Notes under the pieces: generated by a model | What the model saw: the letters and a program-made list of their open reading frames with translations, nothing else | Database searches by the model: none | What the model was told of the DNA's origin: nothing | NCBI GenBank assembly: GCA_002238965.1 | Contig: MPNJ01000010.1 | Location: 78,938-142,937 of the forward strand | DNA: 64,000 nt | Direction of reading: 5' to 3' | Origin: Nitrospinae bacterium bin107 | GTDB lineage: Bacteria > UBA8248 | Part shown: one piece after another, positions 7,961 through 16,208 of the stretch | Layout: every line of letters starts with the position of its first letter | Position numbering within the stretch: position 1 is the stretch's first letter | Program-made: the position numbers and the translations under genes

Positions 7961-8890
7961 GTGAATACCGGAGCCGTTCAGAAAACAGCGCGGCGGGGCG
8001 GCAGGTCGTGGCTCACCCCCGCGCGCAAGCAGACGATGGCGCCCTACCTGCTTATGGCGCCCGCCTTCGCCATCCTGGGCGGGATACTCGTCTATCCCTC
8101 GCTTTACAACATCTATCTCTCCATGTGGAAATGGCGCCTCACCACGCCGCACCTCTCCACCTTCGTCGGCTTCGCGAACTACGTCCACCTGCTCACGTTC
8201 GACCCCGACTTCTGGCAGGTGACCCGCTTCAGCCTGGGCTTCACTGTGGCCACCATCGCCCTCGAGTTCATCATCGGGGTGGCGAGCGCGCTGCTGCTCT
8301 ACGGCCTGGTGCGCGGCCGGCGGCTCATGACGTCCTTTCTCCTCACCCCCTACATGGTCGCCCCCATCGCGGTGGGCCTCGGCTGGCGGCTCATGTGGGA
8401 CCGCGACATCGGCATCGTGAACTTCCTCATCACCCTCGTGGGAATCGCCAAGGTGAACTGGCTCGCCGAGACCGGCCCCGCCTTCTGGGCCATCGTGATC
8501 TGCGAGGTCTGGCGTTCGACGCCCTTCGTCACCATGATCCTCCTGGCCGGCATCACGGCCCTGCCCAACGAGGTGTTCGAGGCCGCCCACGTGGACGGCG
8601 CGAACCGGGTGCAGGTGTTCCGGCGGATCACCTTCCCGCTCATCCTTCCCCCGCTGGTGGTGGCGCTGCTCTTCCAGACCATCTTCAAGCTGCGGGTGTT
8701 CGACATTCCCTACATACTCACCGAGGGAGGGCCCGGCACGTCCACCATGCCGTACGGCCTGTATATTCAGCGCATTTATTTCCGCTATTTCGACGTGGGC
8801 AACGCGGCGGCCACCTCGGTCGTCCTCCTCGTGCTGGGCGCGGGGATTGCGTTCGCCTACCTGCGGCTTATCCAGGACAGGGACGGCTAG
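7961..8890 (+). CDS. ABC importer permease, carbohydrate type (UgpA/MalF-like)
   Basis: The 309-residue integral membrane protein starts at GTG 7961 with GGAGAG just upstream. Six hydrophobic segments are visible, starting with YLLMAPAFAILGGILVYPSL. The cytoplasmic EAA loop that docks on the ATPase reads EVFEAAHVDGANRVQVFRRI, with the conserved EAA...G spacing. The segment TEGGPGTSTMPYGLYIQRIYF near the C terminus is typical of the MalF/UgpA family. It pairs with the permease at 8894 and the ATPase at 9754, with gaps of 3 and 11 nt, so the three form an operon. The substrate is unknown; a sugar or polyol is likely from the family. Confidence 0.9.
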   Translation: MNTGAVQKTARRGGRSWLTPARKQTMAPYLLMAPAFAILGGILVYPSLYNIYLSMWKWRLTTPHLSTFVGFANYVHLLTFDPDFWQVTRFSLGFTVATIALEFIIGVASALLLYGLVRGRRLMTSFLLTPYMVAPIAVGLGWRLMWDRDIGIVNFLITLVGIAKVNWLAETGPAFWAIVICEVWRSTPFVTMILLAGITALPNEVFEAAHVDGANRVQVFRRITFPLILPPLVVALLFQTIFKLRVFDIPYILTEGGPGTSTMPYGLYIQRIYFRYFDVGNAAATSVVLLVLGAGIAFAYLRLIQDRDG

Positions 8891-8893
8891 GCG

Positions 8894-9742
8894 ATGGCGC
8901 GGGGCGAAGAACAGATCGGGCCGGGTATTCCCTCCTTCCCGGCGGCGCGCGGGGCGATGCTGGTGCTGCTCGCGTTCAGCCTGTTCCCCATCGTCTGGAT
9001 CATGCTCACCTCGGTGAAGAACGAGACCGCCATATTCAGCATTCCGCCCACGCTCTTCGTGAGCCCGGATTTCTCCTCGTACTGGAAGTTCCTGGGCTTC
9101 GGAAACGAATCGGCGCTGCGGTTCATCTGGAACAGCACTTTGATCGCGGTGGTGACGACCTTTCTCACCCTGCTGGTCTCCTCGCTTGCGGCCTACGCGT
9201 TCTCCCGCTACCGCTTCCGGGCGTCGAACTATCTTCTCTTCTTCATGCTGGCCACGCGCCTCCTGCCGCCCGTCACCGCGGTGGTGCCGCTCTACCTGCT
9301 GTTCCGCTACCTCCAGATACTCGACACGCGGCTCATCCTGATCCTCATCTACACCGCCCTCAACATCCCCTTCGGCACCTGGCTGATGAAGGCGTTTTTC
9401 GACGGCATCCCCAAGGAACTCGAAGAGGCCGCTGCGCTCGACGGCTGCGGCGCGCTGCGCACCCTGGCGAAAGTGACCTTCCCCCTCGCGTCCTCAGGCA
9501 TCGCCGCGACCTCCATCTTCGTCTTCCTGCTCGCCTGGAACGAGTTCATGTTCGCGTTCATGCTGACGAACGTGCACGCGCGCACCATCCCCGTCCGGCT
9601 GGCGGAGACCATGGGCGAGATGCAGGTCTTCTGGCAGGACATGTCCACCCTGGCGACGCTCATCATGCTGCCCGCCCTGCTCGTGGGCTTTTTCATGCAG
9701 CGCTACCTCATCCGCGCCCTAACGGCCGGAGCGGTGAAGTAG
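8894..9742 (+). CDS. ABC importer permease, carbohydrate type (UgpE/MalG-like)
   Basis: The 282-residue membrane protein starts at ATG 8894, 3 nt after the previous stop. It has six predicted spans, the first around residues 17-38 (MLVLLAFSLFPIVWIMLTSV). The periplasmic segment after it ends in FIWNSTLIAVVTTFLTLLVS, a hallmark of MalG-type permeases. The EAA loop reads ELEEAAALDGCGALRTLAKV. The C terminus, MQRYLIRALTAGAVK, matches the typical RYLVRGLTAGAVKG ending of this family. It is the second half of the heterodimeric channel. Confidence 0.9.
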   Translation: MARGEEQIGPGIPSFPAARGAMLVLLAFSLFPIVWIMLTSVKNETAIFSIPPTLFVSPDFSSYWKFLGFGNESALRFIWNSTLIAVVTTFLTLLVSSLAAYAFSRYRFRASNYLLFFMLATRLLPPVTAVVPLYLLFRYLQILDTRLILILIYTALNIPFGTWLMKAFFDGIPKELEEAAALDGCGALRTLAKVTFPLASSGIAATSIFVFLLAWNEFMFAFMLTNVHARTIPVRLAETMGEMQVFWQDMSTLATLIMLPALLVGFFMQRYLIRALTAGAVK

Positions 9743-9753
9743 GAGGAACCGGC

Positions 9754-10830
9754 TTGGGCACCGTCAGTATCGAGAACCTGAGCAAGCACTTCGGCAGCGT
9801 GCGCGCCGTGGACGGGATCGACCTCGAAGTCGCCGAGGGGGAGTTCCTCGTCCTGGTGGGGCCTTCGGGCTGCGGGAAGACGACGACGCTGCGCATGGTG
9901 GCCGGGCTGGAGTTTCCCACCGACGGCGAGATCCGCGTATCTGGCGAGCGCGTGAACGAGATTCCCGCCAAGGACCGCAACATGGCCATGGTGTTCCAGA
10001 ACTACGCCCTCTACCCCCACATGACGGTCTACGAGAACATGGCATTCGGCCTGCGCGTCCGGCGGATTTCCGCGGGCGACATCGACCGCCGCGTCAAGGA
10101 GGCCGCCGCCCTCATGGGGCTGGAAGACCTCCTCCACCGCAAGCCCCGCCAGCTCTCGGGCGGCCAGCGGCAGCGCGTGGCGGTCTGCCGGGCCATCGTG
10201 CGCGACCCGGTCGCCTTTCTCTTCGACGAGCCGCTCAGCAACCTCGACGCCAAGCTCCGCGTCACGGCCCGGGCCGAGATACGGAAACTCCAGCGCCGCC
10301 TGGGCACGACCTCCATCTACGTCACCCACGACCAGACCGAGGCGATGACGATGGGCGACCGCATCGTCGTCATGGACCTGGGGAAAATCCTGCAGGTGGG
10401 GCCGCCCATCGAACTCTACGACCGCCCCGTCAACCGCTTCGTGGCGGGGTTTCTGGGGAGCCCGGCCATGAACTTCATCGAGGGCCGCGCACACCAATCG
10501 GAGGGCCGTCTTGAACTCGATGCGGGCGCCCTGCGCTTCCCCCTGCCGGAGGGCTGCCGGGAAGGAGACGCCTACACCCTCGGCTTCCGCCCCGAGCATA
10601 TGGGCTTTCGCGAGGGCGGGGCGCGCCTCGTCTCCGCCGAGGGCCGGGTGGAGCTCGTCGAGCCTTTGGGGTCGGACACTTTCGTCGCCCTGGACCTGGG
10701 CGGAGAGGTCCTCACCGTCAAGGAAGAAGGCCATTTCCGCGCCCGGGTGGGAGAACGCATCCGGGTGTTCTTCGAGATGGAAAACGCCCACCCCTTCGAC
10801 GGCGACACCGGCGCGCGCGTGGAGGGTTGA
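9754..10830 (+). CDS. ABC importer ATPase (MalK/UgpC-like)
   Basis: TTG 9754 is chosen as the start because AGGAGGA lies 7 nt upstream and the translation MGTVSIENLSKHFGSVRAVD begins exactly like the family. The 358-residue protein has Walker A GPSGCGKTT (residues 36-44), the Q-loop in MVFQNYALYPHMTVYENMAF, the signature LSGGQRQRV, Walker B AFLFDEPLSNLD and the H-loop in TSIYVTHDQTEAMTMGD. From about residue 235 a C-terminal MalK-type OB/TOBE domain follows (FRPEHMGF and related strands). It energises the 7961/8894 permease pair from the cytoplasmic side. Confidence 0.92.
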   Translation: MGTVSIENLSKHFGSVRAVDGIDLEVAEGEFLVLVGPSGCGKTTTLRMVAGLEFPTDGEIRVSGERVNEIPAKDRNMAMVFQNYALYPHMTVYENMAFGLRVRRISAGDIDRRVKEAAALMGLEDLLHRKPRQLSGGQRQRVAVCRAIVRDPVAFLFDEPLSNLDAKLRVTARAEIRKLQRRLGTTSIYVTHDQTEAMTMGDRIVVMDLGKILQVGPPIELYDRPVNRFVAGFLGSPAMNFIEGRAHQSEGRLELDAGALRFPLPEGCREGDAYTLGFRPEHMGFREGGARLVSAEGRVELVEPLGSDTFVALDLGGEVLTVKEEGHFRARVGERIRVFFEMENAHPFDGDTGARVEG

Positions 10831-10849
10831 AGGGGAGTTGCGCGGAAAA

Positions 10850-11878
10850 CTAGCCGAAGAACAGCTCGGCGGCGTCGAAGAAGTCCTCCCGCAGGGTGTT
10901 CACCTTGCCGAGGACGTCTTCCAAAGGCACCGGATTGATGTCGCGCCCCTGCAGCGCGGCCATGACGCCCCAGGTTCCCTCGTGCGCGAGTTCGCTCGCC
11001 CGCACGCCCAGGCGCGTCGCCAGCACCCTGTCGTAGGGTACGGGAGAACCCCCGCGCTGGATGTGCCCGAGGATGACGGCGCGCGTATCCACGTTCATGC
11101 GGTCCCCGATTTCCTGTGCGAGGTATTCGCCGACGCCGCCGAGTTGCACGTGACCGAACTCATCCACCTCCTGGCTCCGCGTGATGTAGTTCTCGATTCC
11201 CTCGGGCTTCGCTCCCTCGGCAACGACCACGTTGGCGAAGTTGCGCCCGCGCGCGAAGCGCGCCTTGAGCACCTCGACGACTTCTTCGATGTTGAAGGGC
11301 CGCTCCGGCACAAGAATGAGGTCCGCACCCCCGGCGATGCCCGCATAGGTGGCGAGCCATCCCGAGTGGCGTCCCATGACTTCGAGGATGATGACGCGGT
11401 CGTGCGCCTCCGCCGTGGTGCGCAGGCGGTCGATGGCGTCGGTGATGACGCCGACAGCTGTGTGGAAGCCGAACGAGTAGTCCGTGAAGCCGATGTCGTT
11501 GTCGATGGTCTTGGGCACACTGATGACGTTCATGCCTTCTTTACTCAGATAGGCGGCGACGCTCAGCGTGTCATCCCCCCCGATGGCGATGAGACCGTCG
11601 ATGCGCGAGGCGCGCCAGTTTTCCTTGAGCTTCTCGAGCATGGCCGGGTCTTTGGTGGGGTTCGTCCTCGAGGAACCCAGAATGGTCCCCCCCTTGTCGA
11701 GGATGCCGGAGATCATCGGGCCCGTGATTTCGACGAAATCTCCTTCCACCAAGCCGCGCCAGCCCCGGCGGATACCCAGCGTATGGCTCCCGCGATGAAA
11801 ATTCGAAGCAGTCACCGCGCGGATGACCGCGTTCAGGCCGGGGCAGTCCCCGCCCCCCGTCAATACGCCTAGTCTCAT
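10850..11878 (-). CDS. pfkA: 6-phosphofructokinase, pyrophosphate-type signature
   Basis: The 342-residue protein interconverts fructose 6-phosphate and fructose 1,6-bisphosphate in the cytoplasm. It starts MRLGVLTGGGDCPGLNAVIR and keeps the fructose-phosphate-site residues in PKTIDNDIGFTDYSFGFHTA and the MGRHSGWLA block. The nucleotide-site loop reads IAIGGDDT. ATP-dependent enzymes have glycine at the first of these two positions (GGDGS), whereas aspartate there (GGDD) marks pyrophosphate-dependent or mixed enzymes; lysine in PKTIDND rather than glycine (PGTIDND) points the same way. I therefore infer PPi as the likely phosphoryl donor. It is convergent with the ABC operon and looks monocistronic. 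Confidence 0.92.
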   Translation of the reverse strand: MRLGVLTGGGDCPGLNAVIRAVTASNFHRGSHTLGIRRGWRGLVEGDFVEITGPMISGILDKGGTILGSSRTNPTKDPAMLEKLKENWRASRIDGLIAIGGDDTLSVAAYLSKEGMNVISVPKTIDNDIGFTDYSFGFHTAVGVITDAIDRLRTTAEAHDRVIILEVMGRHSGWLATYAGIAGGADLILVPERPFNIEEVVEVLKARFARGRNFANVVVAEGAKPEGIENYITRSQEVDEFGHVQLGGVGEYLAQEIGDRMNVDTRAVILGHIQRGGSPVPYDRVLATRLGVRASELAHEGTWGVMAALQGRDINPVPLEDVLGKVNTLREDFFDAAELFFG

Positions 11879-12222
11879 GGTTTACGCTTCCTTCTGGTGA
11901 GATGGAATTCATCTGATTTTCGCATTCCCGGCATTTTATCACACCCGGAATACGATTAGGTGTTGTGCGCGTTACGATTGGATGAACGGCCCTGCCCTGT
12001 TTCTCCGAATGACGCGATTCTACACGAAACCTCCACGTGCGAAAGGCGGGCTTTGGGGGAGTCTCCAATGAAAATTTGGCGTCATCCGTATTTCGTGCTA
12101 GGATTGAATCCAGTCAAAAAAATGTATGAAGAGATTCTGGATGGAACGAACGCCAGACGGGTTTGTGGTTGGCCGCCGTTTACTCTGGAGCGGTCGTTTT
12201 TTTTCTACAAGAGGAGAGCATC
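11879..12222. other. Divergent intergenic region between pfkA and TTT transporter 1
   Basis: This gap must hold the promoters of both divergent units, but no strong paired -35/-10 boxes stand out. Just upstream of 12223 there is a T-run followed by GAGGAG, the ribosome-binding site of the TctC-like gene. Confidence 0.4.
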
Positions 12223-13368
12223 ATGTCCAAGCAGGAGTCTCATGAGCATCCCAAAATCATCATTCCCGAATCATCCGATCTTACGCGCAGGAGCTTCATC
12301 CGGACCCTTGGGGTCGCCGGCGCCGCAGCCGTGGCGCCCATGGTGTTCACGTCCAGAAAGGCGGACGCCGCGAAATGGCCCGCGCGCCCCATCACGGGGG
12401 TGGTGATGTACGCCGCCGGCGGCGGTACGGACACCGTCATCCGCACCCTGTGCGGCGAGATGGCCCGCACCACCGGCTGGCCCGTCAATGTCATCAACCG
12501 CCCGGGGTCCGTGGGAGGCGTGGCCACCCGTTACGTGCTCAACAAGGCGGCTGACGGCTACACCTGGCTGGGCGCCGGGAACTACAACAAGTTCGTCAGG
12601 CCGATGGGATACACGGATTCGGCGGCGTGGGTGGACTGGCAGCACTTCGCGGCGGCTGCTTCGCTCGCGAGCTGGTCTGTGCGGCCCGACTCGCCCTTCA
12701 AGACCTTCAATGACGTGGTCGCCGCTGCCAAAAAGAAATCCGGCAAGCTCACCATCTCGACTTCGGGCGTGGGCAGCATCTGGCACGAGGTGGGCGCCAC
12801 CGTCGCGGACGCAGCGGGCATCGAATTGCGCTTCGTACCCTACAAGGGCGGAAAACCCGCAACCGTCGCGGGCCTTCAGGGCGAGGTGGACATCGCAGGC
12901 GGCGGCGTGCACGAGCACGTCGAGTTCCTGCGCGCCGGCAAACTGAGAAACCTCATGCACACGGGGCCGAAGGATCTGGACATCCCGGGTTACGGCAAGG
13001 CTTACAACATCGCCAATTTCATACCCGCGCTCAAGGCCCTGTTACCGATGGGCGGGATGTACAGCATCGCCCTGAGGCGGGAGACGCCCGTCGACGTGCT
13101 CAACAAGATCAAGCCGGTCTGGACCGCGGCTGCGAAGTCCGAGGCCTTCGGGAAAATCGCCACGCGCAAGTACTTCCAGATCGACGTCCGCGTGGGGGAG
13201 GCAGCCGATCGCCGGGCCGCGCAGCTCGAGTGCCTGAGCGCTGCGACGCTGCTCAAGCTGCAGAAGCACATCGGCAAAAAGGTGCGCGGACCCAAGGAAC
13301 TCGGGCTTCCCGAACCCAAAGATTTCGACGCCTGGTGGCCGCCGAAGGGCTATAAGCCTCGCATATGA
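12223..13368 (+). CDS. TTT transporter substrate-binding protein (TctC/Bug family), Tat-type signal
   Basis: ATG 12223 is preceded by GAGGAG at 7 nt spacing; an earlier in-frame start at 12163 would put 20 residues before the signal and has no such site. The 381-residue product carries TRRSFIRTLGVAGAAAVAP, a twin-arginine motif with hydrophobic core, so export is probably through Tat. The mature part has the Bug-family opening WPARPITGVVMYAAGGGTD and the NRPGSVGGVATRYV ligand-site region, though the rest diverges from typical TctC. It should bind a carboxylate in the periplasm and deliver it to the TctA/TctB-like pair downstream. Confidence 0.85.
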   Translation: MSKQESHEHPKIIIPESSDLTRRSFIRTLGVAGAAAVAPMVFTSRKADAAKWPARPITGVVMYAAGGGTDTVIRTLCGEMARTTGWPVNVINRPGSVGGVATRYVLNKAADGYTWLGAGNYNKFVRPMGYTDSAAWVDWQHFAAAASLASWSVRPDSPFKTFNDVVAAAKKKSGKLTISTSGVGSIWHEVGATVADAAGIELRFVPYKGGKPATVAGLQGEVDIAGGGVHEHVEFLRAGKLRNLMHTGPKDLDIPGYGKAYNIANFIPALKALLPMGGMYSIALRRETPVDVLNKIKPVWTAAAKSEAFGKIATRKYFQIDVRVGEAADRRAAQLECLSAATLLKLQKHIGKKVRGPKELGLPEPKDFDAWWPPKGYKPRI

Positions 13369-13395
13369 GCTAGAAGGCTCATCGCGCAATGCCTG

Positions 13396-13437
13396 CCCCG
13401 AGCGGGCCGCCTTGGAGATGAGGCGGCCTGCTCGGGG
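13396..13437 (+). promoter_or_regulatory. Intercistronic hairpin after the TctC-like gene
   Basis: A 16-bp stem (13396-13411 with 13422-13437; one G-U pair) closes a 10-nt loop. It lies 28 nt after the binding-protein stop and 42 nt before the TctB-like start. No U-run follows, so it is more likely an mRNA-stabilising or processing element, or a partial terminator, than a full terminator. Confidence 0.6.
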
Positions 13438-13478
13438 AGGCCGTATTCATTGATTTTGTTCTATGCCGAGAGAGTTGC

Positions 13479-14111
13479 ATGGTTTCCTCGAACGACGATG
13501 ACCGCAAGACGCATCCGCCCGCGGATGAACCCGAAGACACCGCCGCCTCGAATCTGCTTTCCGGGGAAGGGGGAGATGTCGTCACTCCTGGCAGGGACCT
13601 GGCGATGGCGACCCTTGTGGGCGTTGTTGCGATTCTCGCTATTATCCTCGGGCTGCTCATGCCCAATCCCGAGAACAACATCTTCACCGCTCCCGGCTTC
13701 ATGCCCATCCTTACGGGCCTGAGTCTGCTGGCCATGTCCATCGGTTTGGGATTCGGCGCGCTCAAGCGCGGTGGCGGGTCGGAATTGAACCTCTCGCCCG
13801 GAGAATTACTGGGGAGGTATTTCGCCGACTACGAGAACCAGTGGGCGCTCGTCCTGATGGGCCTGGTGGTCGTATACGTGGTGCTCCTCGACTGGGTGAC
13901 GTTCATCGTTACGATCCCGTTGATGATTGGAGGTTTTCGGCTCGGATTCAGCAGCTTCGAGGCCGTGACCATTCCAATGCTGGCGATCGCCCTGCGCATC
14001 TTCTGGCCGAAGTCCTTTACGCAGTGCCTTATCGTATCCGCGATTTCGACGCTCGTTCTGGCCGCCGCGTTCCGCTACGGCTTCCGCATTCCGCTGCCGG
14101 GTTCGGGGTAG
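13479..14111 (+). CDS. TTT transporter small membrane subunit (TctB-like)
   Basis: The 210-residue protein starts at ATG 13479. A hydrophilic N-terminal tail of about 40 residues is followed by four hydrophobic segments: MATLVGVVAILAIILGLLM, PILTGLSLLAMSIGLGFG, WALVLMGLVVVYVVLLDWV and LIVSAISTLVLAAAF. This four-span layout and its position directly before a TctA-type gene identify it as the small subunit, which is poorly conserved in sequence across the family. It works with the downstream large subunit as the sodium- or proton-driven channel. Confidence 0.82.
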   Translation: MVSSNDDDRKTHPPADEPEDTAASNLLSGEGGDVVTPGRDLAMATLVGVVAILAIILGLLMPNPENNIFTAPGFMPILTGLSLLAMSIGLGFGALKRGGGSELNLSPGELLGRYFADYENQWALVLMGLVVVYVVLLDWVTFIVTIPLMIGGFRLGFSSFEAVTIPMLAIALRIFWPKSFTQCLIVSAISTLVLAAAFRYGFRIPLPGSG

Positions 14112-14114
14112 GCC

Positions 14115-15599
14115 GTGTTTTTCATCGATCAACTCATCCACGCCTTAAACCCGTATCTGGTGTTCTTCTGCATCCTGGGCACCGTTCTTGGACTGCTCTG
14201 GGGGTCGATGCCGGGCATCTCGACGACCATGTCCATGGTGCTCCTCATCGGTCTCTCCACCCAGATGAGCCAGGACGTGGCCATCATGTTTCTTTTGGGC
14301 GTTTATACGGCGAGCGTCTTCGGCGGTTCGATTACGGCGGTGCTCATCAACATTCCCGGCACGCCCGCGGCCGTTCCCACCATGATCGAGGGCCACCCGC
14401 TCGCCCAAAGAGGCGAGGGCGGGCTGGCGCTCGGCACCGCGCTGGTGGCCTCATTTCTCGGCAACTGGGTGGGCATCCTGATTCTGGTGGTGTTCATCCC
14501 CCTCATCCTGCTCATCGCCTTGCAGTTCCGCTCGTGGGAGATGTTCCTCCTGGCGCTTTGGGGGATCGCCATTTGCGGGACGCTCACCTCGGGCGAGGCG
14601 CCCATCAAGGGTTGGATATCCGGCTGGCTGGGGCTTCTCATCGCTTTCGTCGGACTCGACAACATATACGGCGTTCCGCGCTTCACGTTCGGGAGCGTGC
14701 TGCTCGAAGACGGAATCAGCTACATTCCGGTCATCATCGGCTTTTTCGGCCTGACCGAGGTCCTCTGGGTGCTGCCCCAGAAAGAACCATCCGCGATCCC
14801 CGAGAAGGTCGGCCGGGTGATTCCCCCCTTCTCCATGCTGTGGCGCTACGCGCGCTCCTCGGTACGCTCGGGCATCATCGGCACGGTGATAGGCGCCATT
14901 CCAGGCGCGGGCGGGAACATCGCCGCCTTCGTGGCCTACGATGTGGGCAAGCGCCGCGCCAGCCCGGAGGAGAGGGAAAAATTCGGCAAGGGGAGCTACG
15001 AGGGCATCGTTTGCGGAGAGGTGGCGAACAACGCGTGCATCGGCGGCACCATCCTCCCCACGCTCACGCTGGGGATTCCGGGCAGCCCGCCCGCCGCCGC
15101 CTTCATGGCGGCCCTGGAACTCAAGCACGTGATAATGGGCCCGACCATCAACATCGAAAACCCGGGCCTCGTCTATTTCATCTACGGGGCGCTCATCGTG
15201 GCGAACTTCCTGATGTACGTGTTCGGCCTCCTGCTGGTGAAGCCGGCGGTCAAGCTCTACAGCCTGCCGCGCACCTTGCTGATGCCCATCATCATCCCCA
15301 TCTGCATCCTGGGGGCGTACGCGGTGCGCCTGAGCATGTTCGACGTCTACGTGATGCTGGCTTCAGGCTTCGTCGGCTACGCGCTCAGGAGCCTCGGCCT
15401 TCCGCTGGCGCCCATGGTTCTGGCCGTCATCCTGGGATCGCTGGCGGACGAGAATCTGCGCCGCGCGCTGATCACCTTCGAGAACAAGCCGTTCTGGTAT
15501 TTCCTCACGAGCCCCATCGGCACCCTGTTGATGATCGTCTCCGTGTTCACCTTCTACGACGGCATCTTCCGCAGGGGACGCAAGGGGAAGAAGACCTGA
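14115..15599 (+). CDS. TTT transporter large membrane subunit (TctA family)
   Basis: GTG 14115 begins 3 nt after the previous stop. The 494-residue, roughly 11-12-span protein has both family repeats: GLLWGSMPGISTTMSMVLLI near residue 30 and IGTVIGAIPGAGGNIAAFVA near residue 255, each with the G-x-x-P-G motif. The usual blocks FGGSITAVLINIPGTPAAVP and EVANNACIGGTILPTLTLGI are intact. Gene order here is C-B-A, unlike the B-A-C order of the second TTT cluster at 30982. The substrate is unknown. Confidence 0.93.
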   Translation: MFFIDQLIHALNPYLVFFCILGTVLGLLWGSMPGISTTMSMVLLIGLSTQMSQDVAIMFLLGVYTASVFGGSITAVLINIPGTPAAVPTMIEGHPLAQRGEGGLALGTALVASFLGNWVGILILVVFIPLILLIALQFRSWEMFLLALWGIAICGTLTSGEAPIKGWISGWLGLLIAFVGLDNIYGVPRFTFGSVLLEDGISYIPVIIGFFGLTEVLWVLPQKEPSAIPEKVGRVIPPFSMLWRYARSSVRSGIIGTVIGAIPGAGGNIAAFVAYDVGKRRASPEEREKFGKGSYEGIVCGEVANNACIGGTILPTLTLGIPGSPPAAAFMAALELKHVIMGPTINIENPGLVYFIYGALIVANFLMYVFGLLLVKPAVKLYSLPRTLLMPIIIPICILGAYAVRLSMFDVYVMLASGFVGYALRSLGLPLAPMVLAVILGSLADENLRRALITFENKPFWYFLTSPIGTLLMIVSVFTFYDGIFRRGRKGKKT

Positions 15600-15774
15600 G
15601 GATAGGAGTTCCCTCTACGTTTCGGGCTACGTCCTTACATGGCTCCGTGATAGCCAACCACCCCTCGCGCGATTGACATTAGCTGCATAAGCGCATAGCA
15701 TTTCTGTATATCATTCAATTTCATACACGGCATTTCCATCTCGCGCGCAGGGCAAGTGTTTGGAGAGACGGGAA

Positions 15775-16122
15775 TTGAGCGACCGCGAAGCCTGCCTGAT
15801 ACGGCCCGAAACCCGGAAGCACAAGGTGCTCGACGGTGGTGCGCAAGCCTGGCGGATGACTTCGCGGGAGGACCACGGCTGGAACGTCGACGCCTGGCTC
15901 ACGGTGTTTCGCCCCGGCGAGACCCATGACTGGCACGATCACGAAGAAGACGAACTCATCTACATTATTGAAGGCGAAGGTCGGTACGAACTGAAGGATG
16001 GGAGCATCGAGTTTCGGGGCGGCGACTGCATCTTCCTGCCTCGCAAGACGATGCACCGCAGCATGACGGGAGGGGAAAAGGACGTAAAGCTGCTGGCCAT
16101 ATTTCACCCGGCGAGAGAGTAA
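15775..16122 (+). CDS. Small single-domain cupin
   Basis: I choose TTG 15775 because GGAGAG lies 7 nt upstream; TTG 15760 in the same frame is the alternative. The 115-residue product has the cupin motif WHDHEEDELIYIIEGEGRYE (His-x-His and a following Glu) and the second motif FLPRKTMHRSM supplying the last His. These residues form a mononuclear metal site in the family. The catalytic role is not known. It lies about 90 bp before a NitT/TauT-type binding-protein gene and probably belongs to that operon, as a metal-dependent enzyme or ligand sensor. Confidence 0.75.
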   Translation: MSDREACLIRPETRKHKVLDGGAQAWRMTSREDHGWNVDAWLTVFRPGETHDWHDHEEDELIYIIEGEGRYELKDGSIEFRGGDCIFLPRKTMHRSMTGGEKDVKLLAIFHPARE

Positions 16123-16208
16123 AAGGCGCTACTCACCGGTTCTGATCGTTTTATCTTTGGTTAACGTAGTTGAGGCAACTGGTTCTCTCAAACGTGGAGG
16201 AAGATAAG

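Noticed and set aside
7626..7964. 112-codon frame between the binding-protein and permease genes
   Set aside because: It runs through the structured repeat at 7585-7752 and overlaps the permease start; the translation is low-complexity.
8008..10830. 940-codon frame running through two permease genes into the ATPase
   Set aside because: Only the last 358 codons, from TTG 9754, encode a real protein; the upstream part is an out-of-frame reading of the permease genes.
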